From CAYHVH01 sp964360335 (GTDB lineage: Bacteria > Patescibacteriota > Doudnabacteria > UBA920 > 2-01-FULL-46-14), in NCBI GenBank assembly GCA_964360335.1, contig CAYHVH010000007.1, positions 1 through 39,614 on the forward strand: 39,614 bases of DNA, given 5' to 3'. The position numbers and the translations under genes are program-made. Positions 21,314 through 28,626 of this stretch are shown in pieces. The notes beneath the pieces were generated by a model. It was not told the DNA's origin and made no database searches. It saw only the letters and a program-made list of their open reading frames with translations. Each line of letters begins with the position of its first letter. The stretch's first letter is position 1.

Positions 21314-22228
21314 AAACTCTCGGAGCTTAATCATAACGGATACCGCTGGATAAATATCACCGAACCAGACAAGGAAATGGTGGACTATTTAAGGGAGAAG
21401 TTCCATTTCCACCCCCTGGATCTGGAGGACGTTCTTTCCAAATTCGGGTATCCGAAAATCGATGCCTATCAGGACTATTTGTTTATCATTTTACAGTTTC
21501 CGGTTTACGCGCCGGAGCGGCGGCTTTATAAGCGGACGGAGTTGGATATTTTCTTTGGCCGAGATTACTTAATCACGATTAACAGCGGCTCGCTTGTGGC
21601 CCTGCAAAATTTCTTTGAAACTTGCCAGCTCGACGAATTGGCGCGACAAAAATTTATGGGTCGGGGAATTCCTTTGCTACTTTACGAAATTGTGGACGCC
21701 ATGCTGGACCAAGTGTTTCCGGTCTTAAACCAAAAAAGCGAACTTATCTTTCGGCTCGAGGAGGAAATCTTTGAAACCCCCGAATTAAAAGACATGATTC
21801 AGGAAATCATGATTTTGAAACGAAATATCATCAACATCCGCCGGATTCTCGCCCCCCAGCGTGCTGTACTAGTGGACTTGCAAAATAAATATCGGCAGTT
21901 TATCCCCGCGGAACTGAATATCTACTTCGATGACATCTTGGACAAAAAGGACAAAATTATCAGCCAGTTGGACACCGCTTCCGCATACGTGGAAGTCCTG
22001 AATGAAGCGAACGAAGCCCTCATCTCCCGGAGTACCAACAAAATCATTAAGGTCCTGGCGGTTTTTTCGGTCCTGGCTCTGCCTCTCACGATGCTCCTGA
22101 ACTACTATGGCATGAATGTCCGACTGCCCCTCCAGAACAATCCCTATATCCTGACCTATATCAATCTCGCCCTCCTCGGGATGACAGCGCTGATGATCGG
22201 CATCCTGGTCAAAAAACGCTGGCTGTAA
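21311..22228 (+). CDS. corA: CorA-type magnesium/cobalt channel
   Basis: Inner-membrane divalent cation channel of 305 residues. A large cytoplasmic alpha/beta and long-helix funnel domain precedes two C-terminal membrane helices; the selectivity motif Y-G-M-N is at 266-269 (YYGMNV), followed by a short loop and the second helix ending in the basic KKRW tail. N-terminal WINITEPDKEMVDYL and HPLDLEDVL are typical. The start is the repeat-supplied GTG at 21311. It lies 25 bases behind trxA and probably shares its transcript, and ends in a terminator at 22247. Confidence 0.94.
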   Translation: MKLSELNHNGYRWINITEPDKEMVDYLREKFHFHPLDLEDVLSKFGYPKIDAYQDYLFIILQFPVYAPERRLYKRTELDIFFGRDYLITINSGSLVALQNFFETCQLDELARQKFMGRGIPLLLYEIVDAMLDQVFPVLNQKSELIFRLEEEIFETPELKDMIQEIMILKRNIINIRRILAPQRAVLVDLQNKYRQFIPAELNIYFDDILDKKDKIISQLDTASAYVEVLNEANEALISRSTNKIIKVLAVFSVLALPLTMLLNYYGMNVRLPLQNNPYILTYINLALLGMTALMIGILVKKRWL

Positions 22229-22236
22229 CAAACTCG

Positions 22237-22986
22237 CTAGAAACTTGCCCCCTTTCGCGCGGGGCTTTTTTTAATTATGGCCAAGGCCTCCTCGGGCGAA
22301 TCCACGAGCTCCCAAAGTTTCAGCTCTTCCCGGTCAATCGTACCGTGTTTTTTGGTGGCATTTTCTCGCAACCATTCGCAGAGCGGACCCCAAAAATCTT
22401 CGCCTACAAGAATTATCGGGATCTTCGGATAAATCTTGTGGGTTTGTCGTAGGGTTATAAGTTCAAATGCCTCGTCCAAAGTGCCGTAGCCGCCGGGGAA
22501 AAACACAAACGCGCTGGCGGAAAAAGCCAACATCACTTTCCTGGTGAAAAAATAGTTAAACGCCATCGCTCGCTTGACGTATGGATTGATTCGCTGTTCA
22601 AAAGGGAGCTGGATATTCAGCCCCACCGAAACCCCGCCGCCCTCCGCGGCCCCTTTGTTTGCCGCTTCCATGATCCCCGGGCCCCCGCCGCTCACAATCG
22701 TGTAACCGGCCTTGGCTAACATTCTCGCTAATTTTTGGGCGGCGCGGTAATGAACGTTGTTTTCCTTAAATCTGGCGGAGCCAAAAAAGGTCACACTTTT
22801 TTCAAATTGGGAAATAAAGTGAAAACCGTCGACAAACTCTGCCATAATCCGGAAAATCCGCCAGGAAGGATTGTGTTCATAATCAAAAGGCTGGGCGCCG
22901 TAATCCTCCTCCCGATGGTGATGGCGCTCGGAAATCGGCGGAATCCGCCCATGCATCGTATCTTTTGGCATTTGTTTCTTTGGCAT
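22237..22986 (-). CDS. LOG-family protein (cytokinin-activating phosphoribohydrolase type)
   Basis: Rossmann-fold protein of 249 residues of the LOG/TIGR00730 group, often misnamed lysine decarboxylase. It has SGGGPGIMEAANKGA and the hallmark PGGYGTLDE at 164-172, which form the nucleotide-binding and catalytic site for splitting nucleoside monophosphates into base and ribose-5-phosphate. The N-terminus of about 55 residues is polar with many His and Arg and precedes the core at VTFFGSARF. The C-terminal residues SPARKGASF are encoded by the reverse strand of the corA terminator, so the genes overlap at their 3' signals. Physiological substrate is unknown. Confidence 0.9.
   Translation of the reverse strand: MPKKQMPKDTMHGRIPPISERHHHREEDYGAQPFDYEHNPSWRIFRIMAEFVDGFHFISQFEKSVTFFGSARFKENNVHYRAAQKLARMLAKAGYTIVSGGGPGIMEAANKGAAEGGGVSVGLNIQLPFEQRINPYVKRAMAFNYFFTRKVMLAFSASAFVFFPGGYGTLDEAFELITLRQTHKIYPKIPIILVGEDFWGPLCEWLRENATKKHGTIDREELKLWELVDSPEEALAIIKKSPARKGASF
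22247..22272 (+). terminator. Intrinsic terminator of trxA-corA
   Basis: GCCCC (22247-22251) and GGGGC (22261-22265) with added CG pairs, followed by seven T. It lies within the last codons of the convergent LOG gene. Confidence 0.8.
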
Positions 22987-23027
22987 AGGTTTTGAAAAGT
23001 TAAAAGTTCGAGTTAATTATAGCGGTT

Positions 23028-23297
23028 CTATTGGTAAATCGAATGATCGCCTACGTCAATAAAATATGCCGTGTCGCTGGCCAGGAATCGAAAAACGACA
23101 CGGTGCTTGTGAGTTACGGAAAAAGACCATAAATCCCGATGCTTTCCTTTGAGTTTGTGGGTCCTAAGTCTGGCGTCATAACAGTCGCTCCGAAACATAA
23201 CTTCTCGCCTGCGCACTTCGCTTCGCAGCTTAACCGGCAACTTTTTCATTGACCGAGCGAAAAGTGAGGAGTAAAAAATCTCCCTGACTGGCCTCAT
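23028..23297 (-). CDS. RelE/YafQ-like toxin (mRNA interferase)
   Basis: Small basic protein of 89 residues with the RelE-superfamily layout: N-terminal helix pair (REIFYSSLFARSMKKLPVKLRSEVRRRE), then beta strands HKLKGKHRDLWSFSVTHKHRVVFRF and YFIDVGDHSIY (read in pieces). Basic residues and the H-K-H-R patch before VVFRF are typical for ribosome-dependent endonucleases of this fold. Its ATG overlaps the antitoxin stop as ATGA, the usual antitoxin-first order. The toxin probably cuts mRNA in the ribosomal A site when free. Subfamily (YafQ or other) is not certain. Confidence 0.87.
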   Translation of the reverse strand: MRPVREIFYSSLFARSMKKLPVKLRSEVRRREVMFRSDCYDARLRTHKLKGKHRDLWSFSVTHKHRVVFRFLASDTAYFIDVGDHSIYQ

Positions 23298-23530
23298 TTT
23301 TTGCGGATTAGTCCCGCCAGGCCTCCTCTCGACAGAACTTTTGCCGTTCTGCTCTTAAGCTCGCGGTCGGCAACGCGAACGGCCTCTTCTAAACGAACTT
23401 CCTCCAAGTAACGCCGCAGTGCCGAACGCAATAATTCGGAACGTGTCATCCCTTGTTTTTTGGCAACTTTTTCCGCGTCCTGCATTATGGACGGAGGCAA
23501 AGAAATTGTCACCAAAGACGTTTTTCGCAT
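23294..23530 (-). CDS. Ribbon-helix-helix antitoxin
   Basis: Protein of 78 residues. The N-terminal ribbon-helix-helix (MRKTSLVTISLPPSI for the strand, then AEKVAKKQGMTRSELLRSALRRYLEE) binds operator DNA as a dimer; the C-terminal tail with KSRTAKVLSRGG would wrap and neutralise the toxin. It precedes the toxin with a four-base overlap. A palindrome directly upstream and a perfect promoter point to classic autoregulation. Confidence 0.9.
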   Translation of the reverse strand: MRKTSLVTISLPPSIMQDAEKVAKKQGMTRSELLRSALRRYLEEVRLEEAVRVADRELKSRTAKVLSRGGLAGLIRKK

Positions 23531-23542
23531 GGTTTTATCAAA

Positions 23543-23559
23543 TTAATACTAAGTATTAA
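23543..23559. promoter_or_regulatory. Palindromic operator of the toxin-antitoxin pair
   Basis: TTAATACT-A-AGTATTAA is a perfect 17-base palindrome that lies between the expected transcription start (about 23562) and the antitoxin ATG. Its size fits a ribbon-helix-helix repressor. Confidence 0.75.
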
Positions 23560-23568
23560 CCTAAATTT

Positions 23569-23597
23569 ATTATAGATTTGCTGAAAAATTTTGTCAA
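23569..23597 (-). promoter_or_regulatory. Promoter TTGACA-17-TATAAT of the toxin-antitoxin pair
   Basis: On the minus strand TTGACA (23592-23597) and TATAAT (23569-23574) match consensus exactly, with 17-base spacing. The best promoter in the window; operator 23543-23559 follows immediately. Confidence 0.85.
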
Positions 23598-23624
23598 ACT
23601 CCTAAATGTGAAATTATTTTTGTT

Positions 23625-25121
23625 TTACCTTTTCAAGACTCTCACAATCCCCTTATTCGCGTCAACTTCCACGAGATCCCCGTCTTTGAGGACTTTCGTG
23701 GCGATTTTGGTGGCGATAACACAGGGTTTTTTAAATTCCCTGGAAACAATCGCGGCATGGGAAAGTAGCCCCCCTTCGTCCGTGACTATTGCACGAGCTT
23801 TCTTCATCGCCGGCACCATTTCATAATCAGTCCCTGGCGCAATCATAATGTCACCCTCTTGAACTTTCGGAACATCATGACCTCCTAAGACAATCCGGAC
23901 GCGGCCTTTCGCTTTTCCCAAAGAGGCGATAACTCCTTTTAAAACTCCCTTAAACGAAATCTGTTGCTGGATGGTTTTTTGAATAAAGCTTTCGGCTTCG
24001 GCGCCACTATATACTTTTCTTCTACTCGCAAGTTTTTTCTTCGGACCGTGCTGATAAACGATAACAAGCGACTGTTTCCGCTTGCTAATCTCGCCCTTAG
24101 TGAGCCGGGAACCCGTTGAAATGAGTTCAAAAAGCTCCTCAAGGAAATAATAGGCAAACTCATCGTCACGCAGGTGATATCTCCTCGAGATTTCGCGTAA
24201 GATGAGGTTAAAAGAATAAAGCATCTCGCCCAAGACCGCTTTATTGCGATCTCGAATATGTCCGAGGCCTGAGAAAAGATAACTGGCAATTTTAAATTTT
24301 TGATCGGTATGGAGCCTATCGTAAATCATTTTCCGTTCCTTCGCCACGTGCTGTTCGTGGACATCAACATTCCTAATACGCTTTTGCAGGTCGGCGAAGG
24401 GCTTCCGTGATAAATCTTGCCAGCGCTTAAGGAAATAAGATTTTTTCGCAGGTTCATTTCCGTGAGCGACCGCCCGGAATCGATATTTTTGATAGTGTTT
24501 CTCCAGAAGATCCAAAACTTGCTTCTTGTGGGAAGAGATTCGCTTTTTCCTTGTCCTTAAGACAAGTTTCAGAAATTCCTTTTCTTCCAGCATTACCTCG
24601 CTTGGTTTTTCCGCTATCGCTAGCCTGGAAAGATAAGAATCAATTTCCAAAGGATCTGAAATTTGTTGGTTGAGCCGTTTTCGGAGATAATTCGCGAAGC
24701 CATATTCAAAGGGCACTTGGTGAATAGGATAAACATCTTCTAAGAAAATATAGAAACTCTTTCGCAACAATAAAAGTAATGCTTTGTCACGTAGCTGTCG
24801 AAGGTTCATAGCTCTGACTTTTCTCGCCAAATCAAGTGCTTTCTGCGGAAAATATCTGTCACGGTACCAGCTATACCAGCGAATAAACCTCTTATCACCA
24901 GTTTCAAGGATTCTTGCTGCGGCTGCAATCAGCTTATCAAACTCATTTTTCGGCACAAAAAACCAGAGCCTGCCGTCGTGATAACTAAAAATCATGGTTT
25001 TATACCATGACCGAAAAATTTCAGGGCGGCTCTGATGGTAAATTCCGATAATATATTGCGCTGTCACCAAGCGTGGGCTGTTTCGTGTTTGAATAAGCTT
25101 ATGTTCCATGACTTTTTCCAT
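23625..25121 (-). CDS. PEP-utilizer swivelling-domain protein with unknown N-terminal domain
   Basis: Protein of 498 residues. Its last 90 residues are the phosphohistidine swivelling domain of PEP synthase/PPDK: GDIMIAPGTDYEMVPAMKKARAIV and TDEGGLLSHAAIVSREF, with catalytic His455. The partner domains that normally feed the phosphohistidine, the ATP-grasp and the PEP/pyruvate barrel, are absent. Residues 1 to about 400 are helical, rich in Arg, Lys and Tyr (many FLEDVY-, KRLNQQ- and RDRNKA-type segments), and are not recognised. Rifampin phosphotransferase and related proteins also use this swivel domain, but without ATP-grasp the function here is open. ATG 25121 is taken; ATG 25109 is possible. 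Confidence 0.75.
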   Translation of the reverse strand: MEKVMEHKLIQTRNSPRLVTAQYIIGIYHQSRPEIFRSWYKTMIFSYHDGRLWFFVPKNEFDKLIAAAARILETGDKRFIRWYSWYRDRYFPQKALDLARKVRAMNLRQLRDKALLLLLRKSFYIFLEDVYPIHQVPFEYGFANYLRKRLNQQISDPLEIDSYLSRLAIAEKPSEVMLEEKEFLKLVLRTRKKRISSHKKQVLDLLEKHYQKYRFRAVAHGNEPAKKSYFLKRWQDLSRKPFADLQKRIRNVDVHEQHVAKERKMIYDRLHTDQKFKIASYLFSGLGHIRDRNKAVLGEMLYSFNLILREISRRYHLRDDEFAYYFLEELFELISTGSRLTKGEISKRKQSLVIVYQHGPKKKLASRRKVYSGAEAESFIQKTIQQQISFKGVLKGVIASLGKAKGRVRIVLGGHDVPKVQEGDIMIAPGTDYEMVPAMKKARAIVTDEGGLLSHAAIVSREFKKPCVIATKIATKVLKDGDLVEVDANKGIVRVLKR

Positions 25122-25173
25122 ATTGACTCAAATTTCACGATCGAGAAAAATGCGTCAATCTATAATTTGTTTA

Positions 25174-27027
25174 TCATTTTTGGAAAAACCTCAAAAGTTC
25201 CCCGACTGGTTTGGTATTTAATATGTCATCTCTAGTCGCCCAGCCGCGGCGGGCTTGCCCTTCGCCCAAGTACAAAAAGCTCAAATGTTTTACACTGTGG
25301 GCGTCCGTATCTATCACTAATTTTACGCCTGCCTGCACAGCCTGGCGAATTAAAGTATCGTGGAGGTCCAAGCGGTCAGGGTAAGCATTAATTTCCAAAG
25401 CCACGTGATTTTTTTTGGCGACTTTGAGAATCGCTTCAAAATCAAAGTCAATCGGCTCCCGTCGTTGAATTACTCGAGTCGTGGGATGAAAAAACATGTC
25501 AACATGAGGATTTGAGAGGGCTTTGACCAAGCGCTTGGTCATCTCGGCTCGATTCATCTTAAAATGCGAATGCACCGACACACCGACGACGTCAAGCTTT
25601 GCTAGCACTTCGTTGGCAATGTCCAAACTGCCGTCTTTGAGAATATTTACTTCTGCCCCTTTCAAAATCCGAAATTTTGATTTTTGATTTTTTCCGCCCG
25701 AGGCGGATCCGTCTTTGGCGGAGATTTTTGAATTTAGTTTGTCAATCTCTTTTCCTTGCTTGAGCAACTTCTTCTCATCCAATCCACCGGTCATATATAG
25801 GGTTTTTGTGTGGTCAGTAATGCAAATATATTCGCGACCGAGCTTGATTGCGGCTTTGGCCATTTCCTCAATAGAATTCGAGCCATCAGTCCAATTAGTT
25901 TGCACTTGCAAATCGCCTCTTACGTCTCCGTAATTAAGAAGCTTGGGTAAACCCCCTGGTTTACCCTGATCCGCCTTAGGCGGACGAAGGGCCGCCTCAA
26001 TCTCTCCGGTATCAGTCCGCAGTTCCGGCGGAATCCAGTCCATGCCCAAAGTCTCATATACCTCTTCTTCTGTTGCCCCAGCAGTCATTTTGAATTTTGA
26101 TTTGTAATTTTGATTTTTGATTTTTTCCGCCCGAGGCGGATCCGCCTTTGGCGGAGATTTTTGAATTCTGAACAACCCATATTCTGACAGTTTATAACCC
26201 TTCGCAATCGCAATTTTCCGAAGCTTGATATTGTGCGCTTTGTCTCCGGTAAAATACTGCAAAGCCGAGCCCCAGCTTGCAGGCCCCACAATCCGCAAAT
26301 CAACCTGTAGACCACTTCCTAGTCTCACTTCCGACTTGGTTTCTCCTTTTTGCAAAACCATCACTACATCGGGGAGCCTGACAAAAAAATCCATCGCTTT
26401 TTTCGGATCCTTAGCTTGCGCCACAATATCTATATCCCCCACCGTCTCTTGCATTCGCCGATACGAACCGCCAACTTGCAAGCGGACAAAAAGGCCGGAG
26501 TCCTCAAGCTTTTTAACAAGACTGTCCACCACGGGGTAAATGTACCCGAGCAAGAACCTTCTTTCCTGACTTTCTTTGAAACCCAAGCCCTCCAAAATCC
26601 GCTCCTCGGAGCGCTGACCAAAACCGGCAAGCTTTTGAATGAGGTGCTTCTTCGCTGCCTGCTTCAAATCCTTGAGCGTTTTGATTTTAAGCTTTTTATA
26701 TAAAACCTTTACCGTTTTTGGGCCGACCTCGGGTATACTGGCAAGCTCTCCCAGATCTACGGGGTATTTCTTTTGGAACCGCTCATGAATTTTCAGCCGC
26801 CCGGTTTTTAAAATTTCCTCAATGTGCTCAGCAATCCCTCGGCCCACCCCGGGAATCTTAAGCAACCCGGCAAACCCTGCTTCGCGGTAGACGTCCGTAA
26901 TCTGCTCGTCAAAAGCCTCCACAGCCTGAGCGGCGTGTTCGTAAGCGCGGGGTTTGAATGGCACATCGTCCATCTCGTAGAAAGCCGCCATCTCGTATAA
27001 AATTTTGGCGATTTCCTGGTTGGTCAT
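25174..27027 (-). CDS. polX: Family X DNA polymerase with PHP domain (PolX)
   Basis: Repair polymerase of 617 residues. Helix-hairpin-helix motifs at about 55-66 and 96-106, palm with GGSYRR (186-191), catalytic Asp198 and Asp200 in GDIDIV and Asp243, then the C-terminal PHP domain. The PHP first motif, usually H-x-H, reads GDLQVQTNWTDG (Gln374, Gln376); ITDHT, GAEVNI, HSHF, FFHPTT and TDAH are kept. Three repeat-encoded stretches are read in frame: about 288-318, 347-360 and 431-452. ATG 27027 overlaps the stop of the glycosyltransferase gene as ATGA, which decides the start over an upstream frame. Acts in base-excision or gap repair. Confidence 0.93.
   Translation of the reverse strand: MTNQEIAKILYEMAAFYEMDDVPFKPRAYEHAAQAVEAFDEQITDVYREAGFAGLLKIPGVGRGIAEHIEEILKTGRLKIHERFQKKYPVDLGELASIPEVGPKTVKVLYKKLKIKTLKDLKQAAKKHLIQKLAGFGQRSEERILEGLGFKESQERRFLLGYIYPVVDSLVKKLEDSGLFVRLQVGGSYRRMQETVGDIDIVAQAKDPKKAMDFFVRLPDVVMVLQKGETKSEVRLGSGLQVDLRIVGPASWGSALQYFTGDKAHNIKLRKIAIAKGYKLSEYGLFRIQKSPPKADPPRAEKIKNQNYKSKFKMTAGATEEEVYETLGMDWIPPELRTDTGEIEAALRPPKADQGKPGGLPKLLNYGDVRGDLQVQTNWTDGSNSIEEMAKAAIKLGREYICITDHTKTLYMTGGLDEKKLLKQGKEIDKLNSKISAKDGSASGGKNQKSKFRILKGAEVNILKDGSLDIANEVLAKLDVVGVSVHSHFKMNRAEMTKRLVKALSNPHVDMFFHPTTRVIQRREPIDFDFEAILKVAKKNHVALEINAYPDRLDLHDTLIRQAVQAGVKLVIDTDAHSVKHLSFLYLGEGQARRGWATRDDILNTKPVGELLRFFQK
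25671..25736. repeat. In-frame repeat copy A in polX
   Basis: Contains TTTTTTCCGCCCGAGGCGG, then GATCCGTCTTTGGCGGAGAT, flanked by TTTTGAATTT-like tracts. Nearly identical to copy B (26086-26168). On the coding strand it gives KISAKDGSASGGKNQKSKF. The CCGCCCGAGGCGGATC core is also in the atpE-atpF spacer. Confidence 0.85.
25945..25984. repeat. In-frame palindromes in polX (copy C)
   Basis: Two adjacent hairpins, GGGTAAA/TTTACCC (25945-25966) and TCCGCCTTAGGCGGA (25970-25984). They encode PPKADQGKPGG between the GEIEAA and LPKLL segments, which are close together in ordinary PolX proteins. Confidence 0.75.
26086..26168. repeat. In-frame repeat copy B in polX
   Basis: Same family as copy A: CCGCCCGAGGCGGATCCGCC followed by TTTGGCGGAGATTTTTGAATT, with a long AT-rich TTTGAATTTTGATTTGTAAT-type flank. 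On the coding strand it gives IQKSPPKADPPRAEKIKNQN and KSKFKM, a basic linker between the polymerase and PHP parts. Confidence 0.85.
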
Positions 27028-27734
27028 TGCTTGAAAAAGCGCAGATACCACGGGAAAAACAGGGCTTCAAAAATCGCCCGGTTTTTTAACTTCGACTTCC
27101 CCGAGGCCCGTTCCCGGAAAATAATCGGGACTTCTTTGATACGGGCGCCGGCTTTGTACGACAGATACTTCATTTCGGTCTGATACGCATACGGCTCGCG
27201 TTCCTCAACCTCGGGCAAAATTTTCGCCAGAAGCTCTCGAGTGTAAACCACAAAGCCAGCAGTCAAATCAAAAATCGGCGCTCCAATCACTCGGCGAGTG
27301 TAGGTATTGCCGAACTGACTGATGAAGCGTCGCCACAGTGCCCAGTTCAAAACCGCTCCGCCCGGAACGTAGCGGCTGCCCACGACGAGATCATGCTCGG
27401 CGGCGTGCCGCAGCAGTTCCAAAAGTTCCGCGGGATTATGCGAGAGGTCAGCATCCATGGTCGCGATATAATCAATGGACGGGTCAGGCAAAATCCGGGC
27501 AAAGGCATCAAGATACGCTGACGCCAAACCAAACTTTTGTTCGCGCCAGATCAACCGGACCTGGGAGCGCTCAAGAGCGATTTCCTGGACGGCTTTTGCC
27601 GTGCCGTCGGGAGAATTATCATCAACCACAAACAGCCGAGCTTGGGGCAGAAGCTCCAAAAGCGTCAGGAGTAACCGGCGGATATTTTCCCGTTCGTTGT
27701 AGGTGGGGATGACAATGGCTAACCGTTGAGGCAT
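27024..27734 (-). CDS. GT2 polyprenol-phosphate mannosyl/glucosyltransferase (DPM1-like)
   Basis: Family 2 glycosyltransferase of 236 residues. The nucleotide-sugar site begins IVIPTYNERENI and the metal-binding DAD is at 94-96 in ATMDADLSHNP; GSRYVPGG and the late QTEMKYLSYKAG and IIFRERASGKSKL segments match dolichol/polyprenol-phosphate mannose synthases. No C-terminal membrane helices, as in the soluble DPM1 type. It would load a sugar on a lipid carrier at the inner membrane face. The ATG at 27734 is favoured over 27761 because TATAAT (27741-27746) ends six bases before it. Coupled to polX by an ATGA overlap. Confidence 0.9.
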   Translation of the reverse strand: MPQRLAIVIPTYNERENIRRLLLTLLELLPQARLFVVDDNSPDGTAKAVQEIALERSQVRLIWREQKFGLASAYLDAFARILPDPSIDYIATMDADLSHNPAELLELLRHAAEHDLVVGSRYVPGGAVLNWALWRRFISQFGNTYTRRVIGAPIFDLTAGFVVYTRELLAKILPEVEEREPYAYQTEMKYLSYKAGARIKEVPIIFRERASGKSKLKNRAIFEALFFPWYLRFFKQ

Positions 27735-27740
27735 GCCAAC

Positions 27741-27746
27741 ATTATA
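27741..27746 (-). promoter_or_regulatory. Leaderless-type TATAAT overlapping the hydrolase stop
   Basis: On the minus strand TTATAATG holds both the TAA stop of the alpha/beta hydrolase and a TATAAT that ends six bases before the GT2 ATG. Confidence 0.6.
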
Positions 27747-28626
27747 ACAAATATTTGGCAAAGAATTCTTTGAGCCGTCGCTGATACTCTACGCTTCCTG
27801 CTTCCCCGTGCAGAGTATCGTCCCGAAACCAAAACTCTGCTTGCGGATTTTTGCTCAAAGCTTTTTGCAAAAGCTCGGCTTGGCCGAAGGGAATGACCTT
27901 ATCATCTCGAGAGTGAATGAGCAAAATCGGCTTTTTTGACTGGGAAACCGCTGTCAGCGGTGAGTCAGAAATCAAATCAAGTCTTAAAAACCGTTGCACG
28001 AGTTGTGTCATCAGCTTGGCAATAATCTTATTAAGCCCGGGGACTATCCGGTAAACCTCTTCGGCCATCAGCGGCAGACTCGCGTAGCTGGAATCGGCGA
28101 CCACCGCGGCAACCAGCTCGCTTCGTGCCAAACTCATAAGCCCCACGGCTCCGCCCATAGAAAAACCCCACAGGCCAACTTTTTGCACGCCGCGTTGGGC
28201 CAGATAATCTATCGCCGCTCGCACATCCTGTACTTCCTTAATGCCAATGGTGGAGTAGCGACCTTGACTTTGGCCAAAGTAGCGGAAATCGAGATAGAGA
28301 AGATTATAATCTTCCCGCAGGAAAATGGTACTCGGCAAAACATCTCCTTTATCCGCAGGGTAACCGTGCAGCAAAATTACCGCCGTGTCAGTTTTTTTTG
28401 GGCTTAAGACAAACCAAGCGGCAAGTTTATACCCATCCTTGGTGGTTAAAATTAACTCCTCATACTCAACCCCCCAATCCTGAGGAGTAGTGGTACTCAA
28501 AATTTTGGGGGGTCGTAAATAAGCCCACAAACCGTAAAAAGCCGAGAAAATAACAAAGAAAAGAAGGCCAAAACCCAGACCCAAGACCCATTGCCAACCC
28601 CGGGTTGCCAAATTAAACTTAAGCAT
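27742..28626 (-). CDS. Membrane-anchored alpha/beta hydrolase
   Basis: Serine hydrolase of 294 residues with an N-terminal membrane helix at about 13-35. The nucleophile elbow is GFSMGG with Ser156; the oxyanion segment is LLHGYPADKGD, the acid lies in HSRDDKVIP and the catalytic His in DTLHGEAG. This arrangement fits the BAAT/peptidase S9-like and monoacylglycerol-lipase-like esterases seen in many CPR genomes. The catalytic domain may face outward, as the anchor is at the N-terminus. The ATG at 28626 overlaps the end of the zincin gene; a longer frame to 28680 would run far into that gene and is less likely. Substrate unknown. Confidence 0.88.
   Translation of the reverse strand: MLKFNLATRGWQWVLGLGFGLLFFVIFSAFYGLWAYLRPPKILSTTTPQDWGVEYEELILTTKDGYKLAAWFVLSPKKTDTAVILLHGYPADKGDVLPSTIFLREDYNLLYLDFRYFGQSQGRYSTIGIKEVQDVRAAIDYLAQRGVQKVGLWGFSMGGAVGLMSLARSELVAAVVADSSYASLPLMAEEVYRIVPGLNKIIAKLMTQLVQRFLRLDLISDSPLTAVSQSKKPILLIHSRDDKVIPFGQAELLQKALSKNPQAEFWFRDDTLHGEAGSVEYQRRLKEFFAKYLL

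Noticed and set aside
25126..25160. Inverted ATTGAC/GTCAAT before the swivelling-domain gene as operator
   Set aside because: Arms are only six to seven bases in AT-rich DNA; expected by chance.
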